A stretch of DNA of 58,443 nt, taken from positions 1-58,443 of the forward strand of contig JASHNV010000150.1 in the NCBI GenBank assembly GCA_030041455.1. The letters run 5' to 3'. Shown piece by piece: positions 51,172 to 58,443 of this stretch; the first letter of the stretch is position 1; every line of letters starts with the position of its first letter. Source of the stretch: Spirochaetia bacterium. GTDB lineage: Bacteria > Spirochaetota > Spirochaetia > DAHUYW01. Both the position numbers and the translations under genes were made by a program. The notes below the pieces were generated by a model that searched no databases, was not told the origin of the DNA, and was given only the letters and a program-made list of their open reading frames with translations.

Positions 51172-52011
51172 ATGAAAAGCAACGCGATTCTCGTCACCGG
51201 CGCCTCATCGGGGATCGGGAGGGCGTGCGCCGAGCGGCTTGCCGCGCGCGGCTTCGCCGTCTTCGCCGGCGTGAGGAGCGAGAGCGACGCCCGCGCGCTT
51301 TCCGCGACCAAGGGGATCGTTCCCCTCAGCCTCGACGTTACCTCGGCGGACTCGGTCAGGGAGGCCGCCGACAGGGTATCCCGCGCAGGAGGCGGGCTCT
51401 TCGGCCTCGTCAACAACGCCGGCATAACGGTGGCCGGGCCCCTCGAGGCGCTTCCCATCTCCTCCCTCAGGCTTCAGTTCGAGGTGAACGTCATCGGACA
51501 GATCCTCGTCGCCCAGGCCTTCATTCCGCTCCTGCGGGAGTCCGGCGGCCGGATCGTCCTCATGAGCTCGATCCTCGGCCGCCTCGCCCTGCCCTTCCTC
51601 GGCGCCTACGCGGGGAGCAAGTTCGCCCTCGGCGCGCTCGCCGACTCCTTGAGCATGGAGCTCGCGCCGTGGGGCGTCGCCGTCTCGCTCGTCGAGCCGG
51701 GAAACATCGCGACGAAGATCTGGGAAAAAACGAGGGAGCGCGGCTTGAAGGAGGCCGCGGAGGACCCCAAACGGTACCGAGAGCTCTACGGCGAGGAGCT
51801 TGCCCGCTTCGAGCGGTACACCGCGCACGCCGAGTCGAGCGGCATCCAGGCCGAGCGGGTGGCGCGCGCCTGCGAGCGCGCGCTGTGCGCCCGCAGGCCG
51901 CGCTCGCGCTACACCGTCGGCTGGGATTCCCGGCTTCTCGGACGCCTCGCGCCCGCGCTCGCGGGCAGAGTCCGTCAGCGGATCGTCCGCCGCGTCGTGC
52001 TTCGCAGGTAG
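51172..52011 (+). CDS. Short-chain dehydrogenase/reductase (retinol-dehydrogenase-like)
   Basis: The 279-residue protein is a classical SDR: TGASSGIGRACAERL (9-23) with the basic VRS following, pointing to NADP(H); NNAG; Ser in LMSSILGRLALP; catalytic Tyr and Lys in AYAGSKFAL; and VEPGNIATKIW. The C-terminal 70 residues form a helical, basic cap as in 17-beta-HSD/retinol-type enzymes that act on lipids. The start is ATG 51172 (a longer frame begins 24 nt earlier, upstream of the -10). It converges with the GT1 gene and overlaps it by 37 nt. Confidence 0.9.
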   Translation: MKSNAILVTGASSGIGRACAERLAARGFAVFAGVRSESDARALSATKGIVPLSLDVTSADSVREAADRVSRAGGGLFGLVNNAGITVAGPLEALPISSLRLQFEVNVIGQILVAQAFIPLLRESGGRIVLMSSILGRLALPFLGAYAGSKFALGALADSLSMELAPWGVAVSLVEPGNIATKIWEKTRERGLKEAAEDPKRYRELYGEELARFERYTAHAESSGIQAERVARACERALCARRPRSRYTVGWDSRLLGRLAPALAGRVRQRIVRRVVLRR

Positions 52012-53249
52012 CCGTCGAGAACGCGCACGGTCTCCGCGACGCCGTCCTCGGTCCTGATCCGGCTTCCGATCTCCGCGGCGGCCGCGCGCATCCGTTCGCT
52101 TCCGAGGACCTCGTCGATCGCGCGGGTCAAGGACTCGGCGGTGAGCTTCGCGACCGGAATCGGCTCCGCGCCGGCCCCGAGCGTTCGGACGCGGCGGCCC
52201 CAGAAGAACTGGTCGCCGAAGAACGGAACGACGATCGACGGAACGCCTGAGCGGAGCGCCATCGCGGTCGTGCCCGCTCCGCCGTGGTGGATCGCCGCGG
52301 CGACTCGCGGAAAGAGCCAATCGTGGGGCACGAAGTCGACGGCCAGGAGCCCCGCGGGGAGGGCCTCGGTCCGAAGCCCCCCCCACCCCGAGGCGACGAT
52401 CGCGCGCCTGCCGCTTTGACGCACCGCGTCGATGACCGCCGCGGTGAGCGGCGACGCCTCGCCGCGCGCCATGCTCCCGAACCCGACGTAGAGAGGCGCG
52501 CTTCCCCCCTCGAGGAACTCCGTGAGCGCTCGGGGGGGAGTCCATCCGGCGTCGCGGGCGAGGAACCAGTAGCCGCGGACCGACAATCGCGCTCGCCAGT
52601 CCGCGGGGATCGGGATGACCGACGGGCTGTACGCGTAGAGATAGGGAACGCCCGCGCGCGCGAACTCCGCGAAAAAATAGGGAAGCGGGCCGAGCCCGAG
52701 CTCGCGCTTTCGCCACCGGTCGTGGAGCCGGCGAATGAGGAGCCAGTAGGACCGCGCGATGAACGAGGCGCTCGGCCGATTCGCTCCCGGCAGTCGAAGG
52801 TCGGGCGTCATGATCGAAGGGAAGGCTCGAGTGGGATGGAGGGGATAGAGCGACGCGGGGATGCCGGGAATGCCGAGCGCCTCGGCGGCGGAGAGGGCGA
52901 CGACGGAAAGCGGGAGGCTGTACACGACCGCGTCGCACCCCCGGCAGACGCGCAGAACGTCGCGGGAAAGCTCCTCGATCAGGCCGCGCGCAAGCGAGGC
53001 GAGGCGAAGGAAAAACCTCGCCGGACTGCTCGACGAATCGAGCCACGCCTGACCTTCCGCGCCCCGGACGATGTCGACCGGGTTCCCGGCGAGCGGGGAG
53101 AACTCGATCCGGCAGCGGGCTGCGAGCTCTCGGAAGCCCTCGTGGCTGCCGAAGACCACCTCGTGTCCCGCCTGGAGCAGGCCGGCGCCGAGCGCCGCGA
53201 AGGGTTGAACGTCGCCCTGCGAGCCTGCGGCGATAATCGCGATTCGCAA
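51975..53249 (-). CDS. GT1-family glycosyltransferase (UGT / sterol-glucosyltransferase type)
   Basis: The 424-residue GT-B enzyme starts MRIAIIAAGSQGDVQPFAALG, typical of MGT/UGT enzymes, and has the donor-binding signature FVPHDWLFPRVAAAIHHGGAGTTAMALRSGVPSIVVPFFGDQFFWG near residues 315-360. Members glycosylate lipids, sterols or natural products. The start is TTG 53249 with GGAGAAAATAG upstream. It is divergent from the KAS III-like gene and shares a promoter region with it; the convergent SDR at its 3' end also looks lipid-active. Together these hint at a small glycolipid set, unproven. Confidence 0.9.
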   Translation of the reverse strand: MRIAIIAAGSQGDVQPFAALGAGLLQAGHEVVFGSHEGFRELAARCRIEFSPLAGNPVDIVRGAEGQAWLDSSSSPARFFLRLASLARGLIEELSRDVLRVCRGCDAVVYSLPLSVVALSAAEALGIPGIPASLYPLHPTRAFPSIMTPDLRLPGANRPSASFIARSYWLLIRRLHDRWRKRELGLGPLPYFFAEFARAGVPYLYAYSPSVIPIPADWRARLSVRGYWFLARDAGWTPPRALTEFLEGGSAPLYVGFGSMARGEASPLTAAVIDAVRQSGRRAIVASGWGGLRTEALPAGLLAVDFVPHDWLFPRVAAAIHHGGAGTTAMALRSGVPSIVVPFFGDQFFWGRRVRTLGAGAEPIPVAKLTAESLTRAIDEVLGSERMRAAAAEIGSRIRTEDGVAETVRVLDGYLRSTTRRTIR

Positions 53250-53289
53250 CTATTTTCTCCTCGGACTGTCCAATATGGGCCGAACGCGA

Positions 53290-53318
53290 TATAATAACGA
53301 ATTAGCGGCGGGTTGCAA
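53290..53318. promoter_or_regulatory. Overlapping divergent promoters for GT1 and the KAS III-like gene
   Basis: The plus-strand -10 TATAAT (53290-53295; -35 weak at about 53267) overlaps the minus-strand -10 TATTAT (53296-53291; -35 TTGCAA at 53318-53313, 16-nt spacer). One polymerase would exclude the other. Confidence 0.5.
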
Positions 53319-53398
53319 AGAAACTCCGGGGAAGACTCCGTCCCGCCGGGATCACAACAACTCAAGGAAGGTCACGGAGTGATGGCCTTTTTTGCAAC
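53312..53398 (+). promoter_or_regulatory. Structured leader candidate upstream of the KAS III-like gene
   Basis: GTTGCAAA (53312-53319) can pair perfectly with TTTGCAAC (53391-53398), enclosing about 70 nt. Inside are two ACTCCG copies (near 53323 and 53335), either of which can pair with one CGGAGT (near 53375). A U-rich run (53388-53393) sits in the closing stem, just before the weak GAGGC ribosome site and ATG 53408. It looks like a switchable RNA, or alternatively two operator half-sites. Confidence 0.35.
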
Positions 53399-53407
53399 GA
53401 GGCGTTC

Positions 53408-54451
53408 ATGAGGATTGAATCGATCGGCATACGAACTCCGTCGCGAAGGGTGACCAACGACGACATCCTGCAGATCCTTGAAGAGAACAGCGGCGGCGTT
53501 CCGAAAATCCTGTTGAAAACGTACATGCGGATGGTTTCCGGTCTCTTCAAGGTGGCGGGATCCGAGGTACGCTACATCCGGGATTTCGCGCGCAACGAGA
53601 AAGCCGTCGACTTCATCAAGGGGGCGATCGCCGACTCGCTCGATCAATGGGGACAATCGAAGAGCGACATCGACCTGATGATTTACTGCGGGGTCGGCAA
53701 GGGGTTTCTCGAGCCCGCGAGCGCCTATTTCTACGCAAACGCCATGGGGATGAGCTGCGCCTGTTTCGACATCTGCGACGCCTGCATGAGCTGGATTCGG
53801 GCGCTTGAGATCTCCTACGAGTTCTTCAAGAGCGGGCGCTACCGCAACATCATGATCGTCAACGGAGAGTTCAACGTTCACCACGGCCTGCCGGACAATT
53901 TCAAGGTCAAGGATCTCAAGCAGATCGAGTACACCTTCCCCACCTACACGATCGGGGAGAGCGCGACGGCGACGATCGTCGCCGCCTCGGACAAGGAGTG
54001 GAAGTTCACGTTCAAGACGCTCCCCGAGCTGAGCGATCTGTGCACCATTCCGCTCGACGGCTACGAGAGCTTCGTCGACAATCCGAATCATCGCCTCAAC
54101 AAGAACGGACTCTCCAATTTCGTCTCGTACGGCGGGAAAATGTTCGACAGCGCGCGCGAGCACCTCGCCCCGCTCGTCCGAGATACCGTCGGGGACATGA
54201 ACGGACCGGATATCTACTTCCCCCACGCGGCCTCCGACACCGCGTACCTCTCGGCCGGAAAGGACATCGGCATTCCCTCCGAGAAGATGTACGCGAAGGT
54301 GTTTCCCGCGTTCGGAAACGTCGTGTCGGCGAGCATCCCCATGGGCATGGACATGGCGATCAAGGAAGGACGCCTGCGGCGCGGCGACAAGGTCGTGTTC
54401 TGCCCCGCGAGCGCGGGCATGGTCTACAGCGTCGTCCAGTTCGAATACTGA
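53408..54451 (+). CDS. KAS III / HMG-CoA-synthase-like thiolase-fold enzyme, orphan
   Basis: The 347-residue protein has a FabH-type catalytic triad: nucleophile Cys126 in DICDACMSW, His273 in FPHAAS (HQAN position) and Asn304 in FGNVVSASIP (GNTSAASIP position). It ends CPASAGMVYSVVQFEY. The Cys loop departs from the usual AACSG of FabH, and no fatty-acid gene is near, so it probably is not housekeeping FabH. Such enzymes condense acyl-CoA or acyl-ACP units (OleA, HMG-CoA synthase, signalling-lipid synthases). Base composition seems less GC-extreme than its neighbours. ATG 53408 is well conserved in context. Confidence 0.85.
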   Translation: MRIESIGIRTPSRRVTNDDILQILEENSGGVPKILLKTYMRMVSGLFKVAGSEVRYIRDFARNEKAVDFIKGAIADSLDQWGQSKSDIDLMIYCGVGKGFLEPASAYFYANAMGMSCACFDICDACMSWIRALEISYEFFKSGRYRNIMIVNGEFNVHHGLPDNFKVKDLKQIEYTFPTYTIGESATATIVAASDKEWKFTFKTLPELSDLCTIPLDGYESFVDNPNHRLNKNGLSNFVSYGGKMFDSAREHLAPLVRDTVGDMNGPDIYFPHAASDTAYLSAGKDIGIPSEKMYAKVFPAFGNVVSASIPMGMDMAIKEGRLRRGDKVVFCPASAGMVYSVVQFEY

Positions 54452-54750
54452 GTGCATCCCCGTGCGCCGGAGTCGGAGCTCGCGGCTTCGCTGGCGGTTG
54501 GCGCCTGCCGTCCGTCGCCGCGACGCCGGCAGCGCGCCTTCGCTCCCGTCCGGGACGGTAGACCGCGCGCCGATTCGCGCGAGGCTCGCGTCCGCGGCGG
54601 GATACCGCGGTTTTCTCCGCGCCGGATGGCCGGTCGCGCTCCGCGGGTAGGCTCCCGCCTGCGTCAGGTCGCGCGGGGCGCCTCGCCGTATTCCATGATC
54701 CATCCGTCGCGCGCGTTCGCGCTCCGGCCGGAAAGGCTTTGGGAGAAGAC
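54452..54750. other. 299-nt gap, nothing recognised
   Basis: The gap between the KAS III-like gene and the outer-membrane protein gene shows no clear promoter with good spacing, no terminator with a U-tract and no coding frame. A GGGAGAAGAC ribosome site ends it. Confidence 0.4.
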
Positions 54751-56379
54751 ATGAGGAAGTTCGCCGCGGCCGCGCTCGTAGCGGCGCTTGCCGGCCTCGC
54801 TCCGGCGCTTTTCGGCCAGGAAGTGGCACAGGTCAACGACCGGCTCTACACGGACCTCGAGCTCTGGCAGGACAGGGGTCTCATCGGGGACCTTCCGCCG
54901 CTTCGCCCCTTTCCGATTCAGCTCGTCGTCAAGCTCCTGAACGAGGTCAGCGCGCGCGGCACTCGGGCGGACCGCACGCTCGCGGGCGAATACCTTCGAG
55001 CGATCGAGGGGAGCGCCAACGCCCACCTCGAGGTCGGCGCGCTCGTCCGGTCGAGCCCCGGGGAGACCTATGAACAGGCGGGCGTGAGCGTGGTCGCCCA
55101 GGGCGCCGTCACCCCGATCCTGACCTACTCCGGCGACCTCGGCGTCTTCGGAGTGAGCGGTCCGTCGAGCACCGCGCTTCCTACCTATGTTCGGCCGACG
55201 CAGGACTTCCTGAACGACTCGTCGGTCCAGCCGCTCGGATCAAGCGGCTTGACTCCTCGGCTCTCCATGACGTCGCAGCTCGCCCTCGGAAGCGATTCGC
55301 TCTATTTCCAGACGGGAGTCCTGCAGGATTCCTTCGGCCCGTTCTGGGGCGACAACGCGGTCCTGAGCCCCGATGCGCCCCAATCGGTGGACTTTTCGCT
55401 GACCTGGCGGCAGGGATTCTTCACCTACACGCAGCTCCTGAAGGACATCTCCGCGACGCAAAACGACGGCGGAGGAGGCCCGAGCCCGGGGAAGTTCCTG
55501 TCGCTCAATTCGCTCGATTTCTATCCGGCTTCGTGGCTCACCCTCGGGATTTTCGAGTCGGTGGTCTGGGGCGACGGCTTCGATCCCCGCTACCTTCTTC
55601 CGGCTCCGAGCGTGCTCTACTACGCGCAGGGTCTCGTGGGCTGGCCGGGGGCCGAGCATTTCGGGCTGTCCGCCGAGGCGAGGCTTCCGCACGCGATCAA
55701 GGTGGATGCGCTGCTCTACCAGGGGGACGCGAGCTTCAACGATCTCGTGAAGCTCGATTTCAACACGATGGATCTTTTCTCGGCGCAGGGCGGGCTCTCG
55801 TGGACTCCGAATCTGCCCTTCTTGACCCGGCTGAGCCTGAACTATCTCCTCGTCAGCCCCTACGCCTACACCCATGTCTACGGCGGCGGCACGCAGGCCG
55901 ATCCCACGGAGATCAACTACGAGAACTATACCAACGACGGCGAAAACATGGGACCGTCGATCGATCCGAACTCCGACCGCCTCGAGATCGAAGCTCTCGT
56001 GCGCCCGGCTCCGTTCGCCGACGTGACGCTGTTCGGTCGCATCGTGCGCCACGGAAACGCCTCCTCCTACGGCGGCACGACCTACGGTAACGGCACCGTC
56101 TTCGACGACGGCTACGTCGACGGCAGCCCGAGCTTCGCCCCCGGCTACACGGGGACGAGCGAGCTCTTTCGCTTTCTCAGCCAGCCGGTACTCGAGCAGA
56201 TTTTCCAGATCGGCGCCGCCACCTCCCTGCGCTTCGAGACGACCTTCGGAGAGATTCTCGGAACCGTTTCCTACACGTTCGAGTTCATCGCGAACCCGGT
56301 CGATGCGAGCGGCAATCCCCAGGCCGGCGTGAGCGAAGCGAACAACTACATCGAGGCGGGCCTGACCTATCGATTCTGA
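54751..56379 (+). CDS. Outer-membrane beta-barrel protein, Wzi-like
   Basis: The 542-residue product has a signal peptide (MRKFAAAALVAALAGLAPALFG) and ends GLTYRF, a C-terminal Phe typical of barrel proteins recognised by the BAM machinery. Alternating polar/apolar strands with aromatic girdles fill the protein. The N-terminal region YTDLELWQDRGLIGDLPPLRPFP resembles the start of Wzi-type capsule-assembly proteins, so it may hold surface polysaccharide; that match is by eye. ATG 54751 follows GGGAGAAG; the in-frame TTG at 54739 does not. It converges with the GT28 gene, 21 nt away, consistent with a shared envelope theme. Confidence 0.65.
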   Translation: MRKFAAAALVAALAGLAPALFGQEVAQVNDRLYTDLELWQDRGLIGDLPPLRPFPIQLVVKLLNEVSARGTRADRTLAGEYLRAIEGSANAHLEVGALVRSSPGETYEQAGVSVVAQGAVTPILTYSGDLGVFGVSGPSSTALPTYVRPTQDFLNDSSVQPLGSSGLTPRLSMTSQLALGSDSLYFQTGVLQDSFGPFWGDNAVLSPDAPQSVDFSLTWRQGFFTYTQLLKDISATQNDGGGGPSPGKFLSLNSLDFYPASWLTLGIFESVVWGDGFDPRYLLPAPSVLYYAQGLVGWPGAEHFGLSAEARLPHAIKVDALLYQGDASFNDLVKLDFNTMDLFSAQGGLSWTPNLPFLTRLSLNYLLVSPYAYTHVYGGGTQADPTEINYENYTNDGENMGPSIDPNSDRLEIEALVRPAPFADVTLFGRIVRHGNASSYGGTTYGNGTVFDDGYVDGSPSFAPGYTGTSELFRFLSQPVLEQIFQIGAATSLRFETTFGEILGTVSYTFEFIANPVDASGNPQAGVSEANNYIEAGLTYRF

Positions 56380-56400
56380 CGGTCTCTCGATGTCTCGCCT

Positions 56401-57684
56401 TTAAGCCTTGCGGCGCTTGAGAACCGCGTTCGAGCCGCGGTAGGCAACCATGTAGCCGAACGCCTGCTTGAGAGGATAGGGACGCCCGTCGGGGGAGAAG
56501 AGCATCTCGCGCAGCCGCGGGCGGTACGCGGCCGACGGACGCGCCTTGAGGGCGAGGATAAAGTCGACGATCTCGTCGGTGCCGTTTCGAAGCGTGAGCC
56601 GCTCGATCCGCGCGCGAAACACGTCGTAGGCCGCCGGATCCTGGACGAGCTGCCTGATGCGGCTCACGATCTCGGCGGGCTCCTCGATGTAGAAGCCGAT
56701 TTTGTTCGTGAGGACGAAATCCACGTTGCCGCGCTCCTGGCCGTAGAGGTACTGCGAGACGATGAGCGGCTTCTTCAGCATCAGCGACTCCATCACGGTC
56801 GCCGGCCCCCCCTTCGACACGATGATGTCGGCGACGTTCATGAGCTCGAACATGAAGTCCACGAAGCCGTAGACATGAACGGCCTTCCCCGGATTGCGCT
56901 CCCGAATCCGCTCGACGCGCGAGCGCGTGAGCGCGTCTTTGCCGCAGACGACCGCGATCTCCACGTCGAGGTCGGACTCGACGAGCGACTGGGCATAGCG
57001 CTCTCCGTTCGGCAGTCCCTCCCCACCGCCTGCAAGGAGCACCACGCGCTTGTCGGCGGAGAAGCCGAGCTCCCGCCTGAGGGCGAGAACGCGCTCCTCG
57101 GACAACGGACGGCCGAACTGGCTGCGAAGGATCACGGGAAAGTGATGGACGTTCCAGGCCGGGTGATCGAAACGCTCGATCGCCTGCCGCCTCGCCCGCT
57201 CGGAGAAGACCACGATCGGGCCGCCGGTCCGCTGGAACCAGAACTCCGGCGCGGTGAACGGATCGAGAACGACGGTCATGACCGCCGGATGGCGCCGAAC
57301 GCGCTTCACGGCGTAGAGCGCCGGCGCTATGAGCAGGCAATGGAGAAGCACGATCTTGGTGATCTCGTGTTTCTCGATCGTCCGCGCGATGCGCCGCCAG
57401 AACAGCCGGATCATCACGGCGTTCCACAGGCGGCGGACCGCCTTGCTCTTCGTCACGAGGATCGCAGCGACCCACAGCTGCCGCATATAGTTGGAGGAGA
57501 ACCGGTATCCCCGATCGAAGAACCTGCGCCAGAAGATGCTCTCCGGCGGCATGGCGTCGAGCGTGACGACCTCCACTTCGTCGGGCGTATGAAGCTCGCG
57601 GATCCGCCGCTCGATCGCCAGAGCGGCCGCGATGTGCCCGCCGCCGGTCCTGAGATACGGAAGCAGAATGCGTTCACGGACCAT
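56401..57684 (-). CDS. MurG/MGDG-synthase-like glycosyltransferase (GT28), probably glycolipid
   Basis: The 427-residue GT-B protein has an N-terminal LLPYLRTGGGHIAAALAI, like MGDG synthases (GGGHxxAA), a middle VVLLAGGGEGLPNG loop and a C-terminal donor site with DIIVSKGGPATVMESLMLKKPLIVSQY and EERGNVDF-like acceptor Glu/Gln. MGDG synthases and YpfP-type enzymes glycosylate diacylglycerol in the membrane. The N-terminal basic/hydrophobic patch fits membrane association. ATG 57684 follows AAGG; the frame to 57747 crosses the promoter. It is probably responsible for a membrane glycolipid, common in spirochaetes. Confidence 0.83.
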   Translation of the reverse strand: MVRERILLPYLRTGGGHIAAALAIERRIRELHTPDEVEVVTLDAMPPESIFWRRFFDRGYRFSSNYMRQLWVAAILVTKSKAVRRLWNAVMIRLFWRRIARTIEKHEITKIVLLHCLLIAPALYAVKRVRRHPAVMTVVLDPFTAPEFWFQRTGGPIVVFSERARRQAIERFDHPAWNVHHFPVILRSQFGRPLSEERVLALRRELGFSADKRVVLLAGGGEGLPNGERYAQSLVESDLDVEIAVVCGKDALTRSRVERIRERNPGKAVHVYGFVDFMFELMNVADIIVSKGGPATVMESLMLKKPLIVSQYLYGQERGNVDFVLTNKIGFYIEEPAEIVSRIRQLVQDPAAYDVFRARIERLTLRNGTDEIVDFILALKARPSAAYRPRLREMLFSPDGRPYPLKQAFGYMVAYRGSNAVLKRRKA

Positions 57685-57745
57685 ACGACCTTGTCCTCTT
57701 ACGTAATGATAAATTCGCTGTTCTTCGGGGCGGACGGGACATTTC

Positions 57746-57775
57746 ACTATACGTTACCTTCTTTCGATCCGTCAA
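57746..57775 (-). promoter_or_regulatory. Promoter of the GT28 gene
   Basis: On the minus strand TTGACG (57775-57770), 18-nt spacer, TATAGT (57751-57746). The leader is about 55 nt. It is back to back with the rightward promoter at 57782. Confidence 0.6.
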
Positions 57776-57781
57776 GCTTGG

Positions 57782-57810
57782 TTGACTTCGGTCCTCGAAC
57801 GGCGTAAGGT
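57782..57810 (+). promoter_or_regulatory. Rightward promoter with no adjacent recognised gene
   Basis: TTGACT (57782-57787), 17-nt spacer, TAAGGT (57805-57810). The next gene is trmL, 480 nt away, so this could drive a long leader, a small RNA or an unrecognised peptide. Confidence 0.45.
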
Positions 57811-58294
57811 TCCCTCGGGTGAGACCCGGACGATGCTCCGCCGCCGCGCGGTCCTCAAGCGATGCGCGCCGTTCCTCGATCCGGGGCATAGGGGTCCCTT
57901 TCCGAAGCGCGGGCATTCAGGCGGCGCCGCCTCTGCTCGGGCTGCGGACCGTTCACGCGTGATCTCCGAGCGCGTCCAACGTCTCGGGAACCCGGCTGAT
58001 TCCCGTTACGAAGGGGCAGGCGCACCGCCTCGCCTCGTAGCGCATGCGGCGCGCCTGCGCGGCGTTCGGAGCGGTGCGTGGGCGCGCTCCCGGAGAGACG
58101 ACCACGCGAGCTTTGAGGCACCTACGCGGTTCGGCCGCTCGCGGAAGGCGGCCTCCCCTCCGGTCGCCTTGAGCCTCTGCGATCGAAGACAGGAACGAGG
58201 CCGCCCGGGGGCTGCGACCGGCAAGCGGATCGGCCGCCGCGGAGCTCGCCTGCCTCGCCCGCGCGGTACTCGCAAGCGACGGGAGCGGAACACC
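57811..58294 (+). other. 484-nt stretch before trmL without a supportable gene
   Basis: The plus frame leading into trmL stays open from ATG 57833, but its product is Arg/Pro-rich and unlike any fold. No terminator or repeat was seen. Confidence 0.4.
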
Positions 58295-58443
58295 ATGGCG
58301 ATTCACGTGGTCCTCCATGAGCCTGAGATCCCCCAGAATACCGGCAACATCGCGCGAACGTGCGCAGGCGTCGGGGCGAAGCTCCATCTCATTCGCCCCC
58401 TCGGCTTTTCGACATCGAGCCGCGAGCTCAAGCGCGCCGGCCT
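58295..58443 (+). CDS. trmL: tRNA (cytidine/uridine-34-2'-O)-methyltransferase, 5' part only
   Basis: The first 49 codons from ATG 58295 match the start of the SPOUT enzyme Trm[21 protein letters not shown], then [12 protein letters not shown] and a conserved RELKRAG. TrmL 2'-O-methylates the wobble base of tRNA-Leu. The gene is cut by the window end; family members are about 150-160 residues, so about 100 residues are missing. No good promoter lies close to it; the nearest is at 57782-57810. A 20-nt GGGAGCGGAAC stretch offers the ribosome site. Confidence 0.88.
   Translation, partial: MAIHVVLHEPEIPQNTGNIARTCAGVGAKLHLIRPLGFSTSSRELKRAG

Noticed and set aside
49128-51458. Long minus-strand open frame opposite relA/spoT
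   Set aside because: Antisense shadow of a well-conserved gene produced by high third-position GC.
57833-58294. Open plus-strand frame of 154 codons in phase with trmL, a possible N-terminal extension
   Set aside because: TrmL normally begins at the VLxEPEIP strand within a few residues, and the extension is Arg/Pro/Gly-rich with no fold-like pattern; open frames are common by chance in such GC-rich DNA.
1-58443. CRISPR arrays, rRNA or tRNA genes
   Set aside because: No regularly spaced repeats and no conserved rRNA blocks or T-loop/anticodon patterns were seen on either strand.

Overview
This window looks like one contig of a high-GC bacterial chromosome (roughly two-thirds G+C by eye, strong third-position GC bias). 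I infer, with moderate confidence, a spirochaete or relative. The pointers are an XPB/Ssl2-type helicase beside its helicase-associated partner, several lipoproteins mixed with TPR and LysM proteins, and the overall gene mix. No single gene proves it, and no rRNA or tRNA gene is present to confirm it.

Layout. 1-1.7 kb: a small unknown gene and a solitary beta-class DNA methyltransferase. 1.7-6.8 kb (minus): a respiratory operon running from a polyprenyl diphosphate synthase through a cytochrome b5-DUF2231 fusion and a UbiA-type prenyltransferase to cydA-cydB, so quinone-tail synthesis and a bd-type quinol oxidase share one transcript. 6.9-12 kb: a SIS-domain protein, and divergently the XPB helicase and its partner. 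12-18.2 kb (minus): isocitrate dehydrogenase, a TPR lipoprotein, a secreted protein, a NagA-like deacetylase and a fused AroD-AroE. 18.3-25 kb (plus): an envelope operon (lipoprotein, LysM lytic transglycosylase, secreted protein, SH3-like lipoprotein, ABC-F ATPase). 25-26.7 kb: an F420/NADPH-type oxidoreductase and a luciferase-like monooxygenase.

27-42.2 kb is the accessory region and the most interesting part. It begins beside an IS3-type transposase remnant and ends beside the cut-off C-terminus of an ABC exporter. It is strongly depleted in the word CTCAGG/CCTGAG, which is common on both sides. It carries a divergent catabolic cluster. On one side are two tandem type II dehydroquinase paralogues and a TIM-barrel isomerase-like protein. 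On the other is a long operon of RraA-like aldolase, SDR, a complete LIV-type ABC importer, a zinc alcohol dehydrogenase and an M24 hydrolase. A FadR-type GntR regulator and a chemoreceptor lie inside. Two promoters of the cluster carry the same AT-rich site (ATAATAAT) on their -10 elements. I propose uptake and breakdown of a quinate/shikimate-like or related cyclic hydroxy-acid; the substrate is unknown.

42.5-58.4 kb returns to the backbone: an OmpR-type two-component pair, a GT2 glycosyltransferase, a rhomboid protein, prfA-prmC-relA/spoT, an SDR, a GT1 glycosyltransferase, an orphan KAS III-like thiolase-fold enzyme behind an unusual leader, a Wzi-like outer-membrane protein, a MurG/MGDG-type glycosyltransferase, and the start of trmL.

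Regulation: many genes have a readable sigma70-like promoter with a spacer of exactly 17 nt. In several the -10 lies only 6-11 nt from the start codon, which predicts leaderless or nearly leaderless mRNAs. All assignments are from reading the sequence; no database search was possible.
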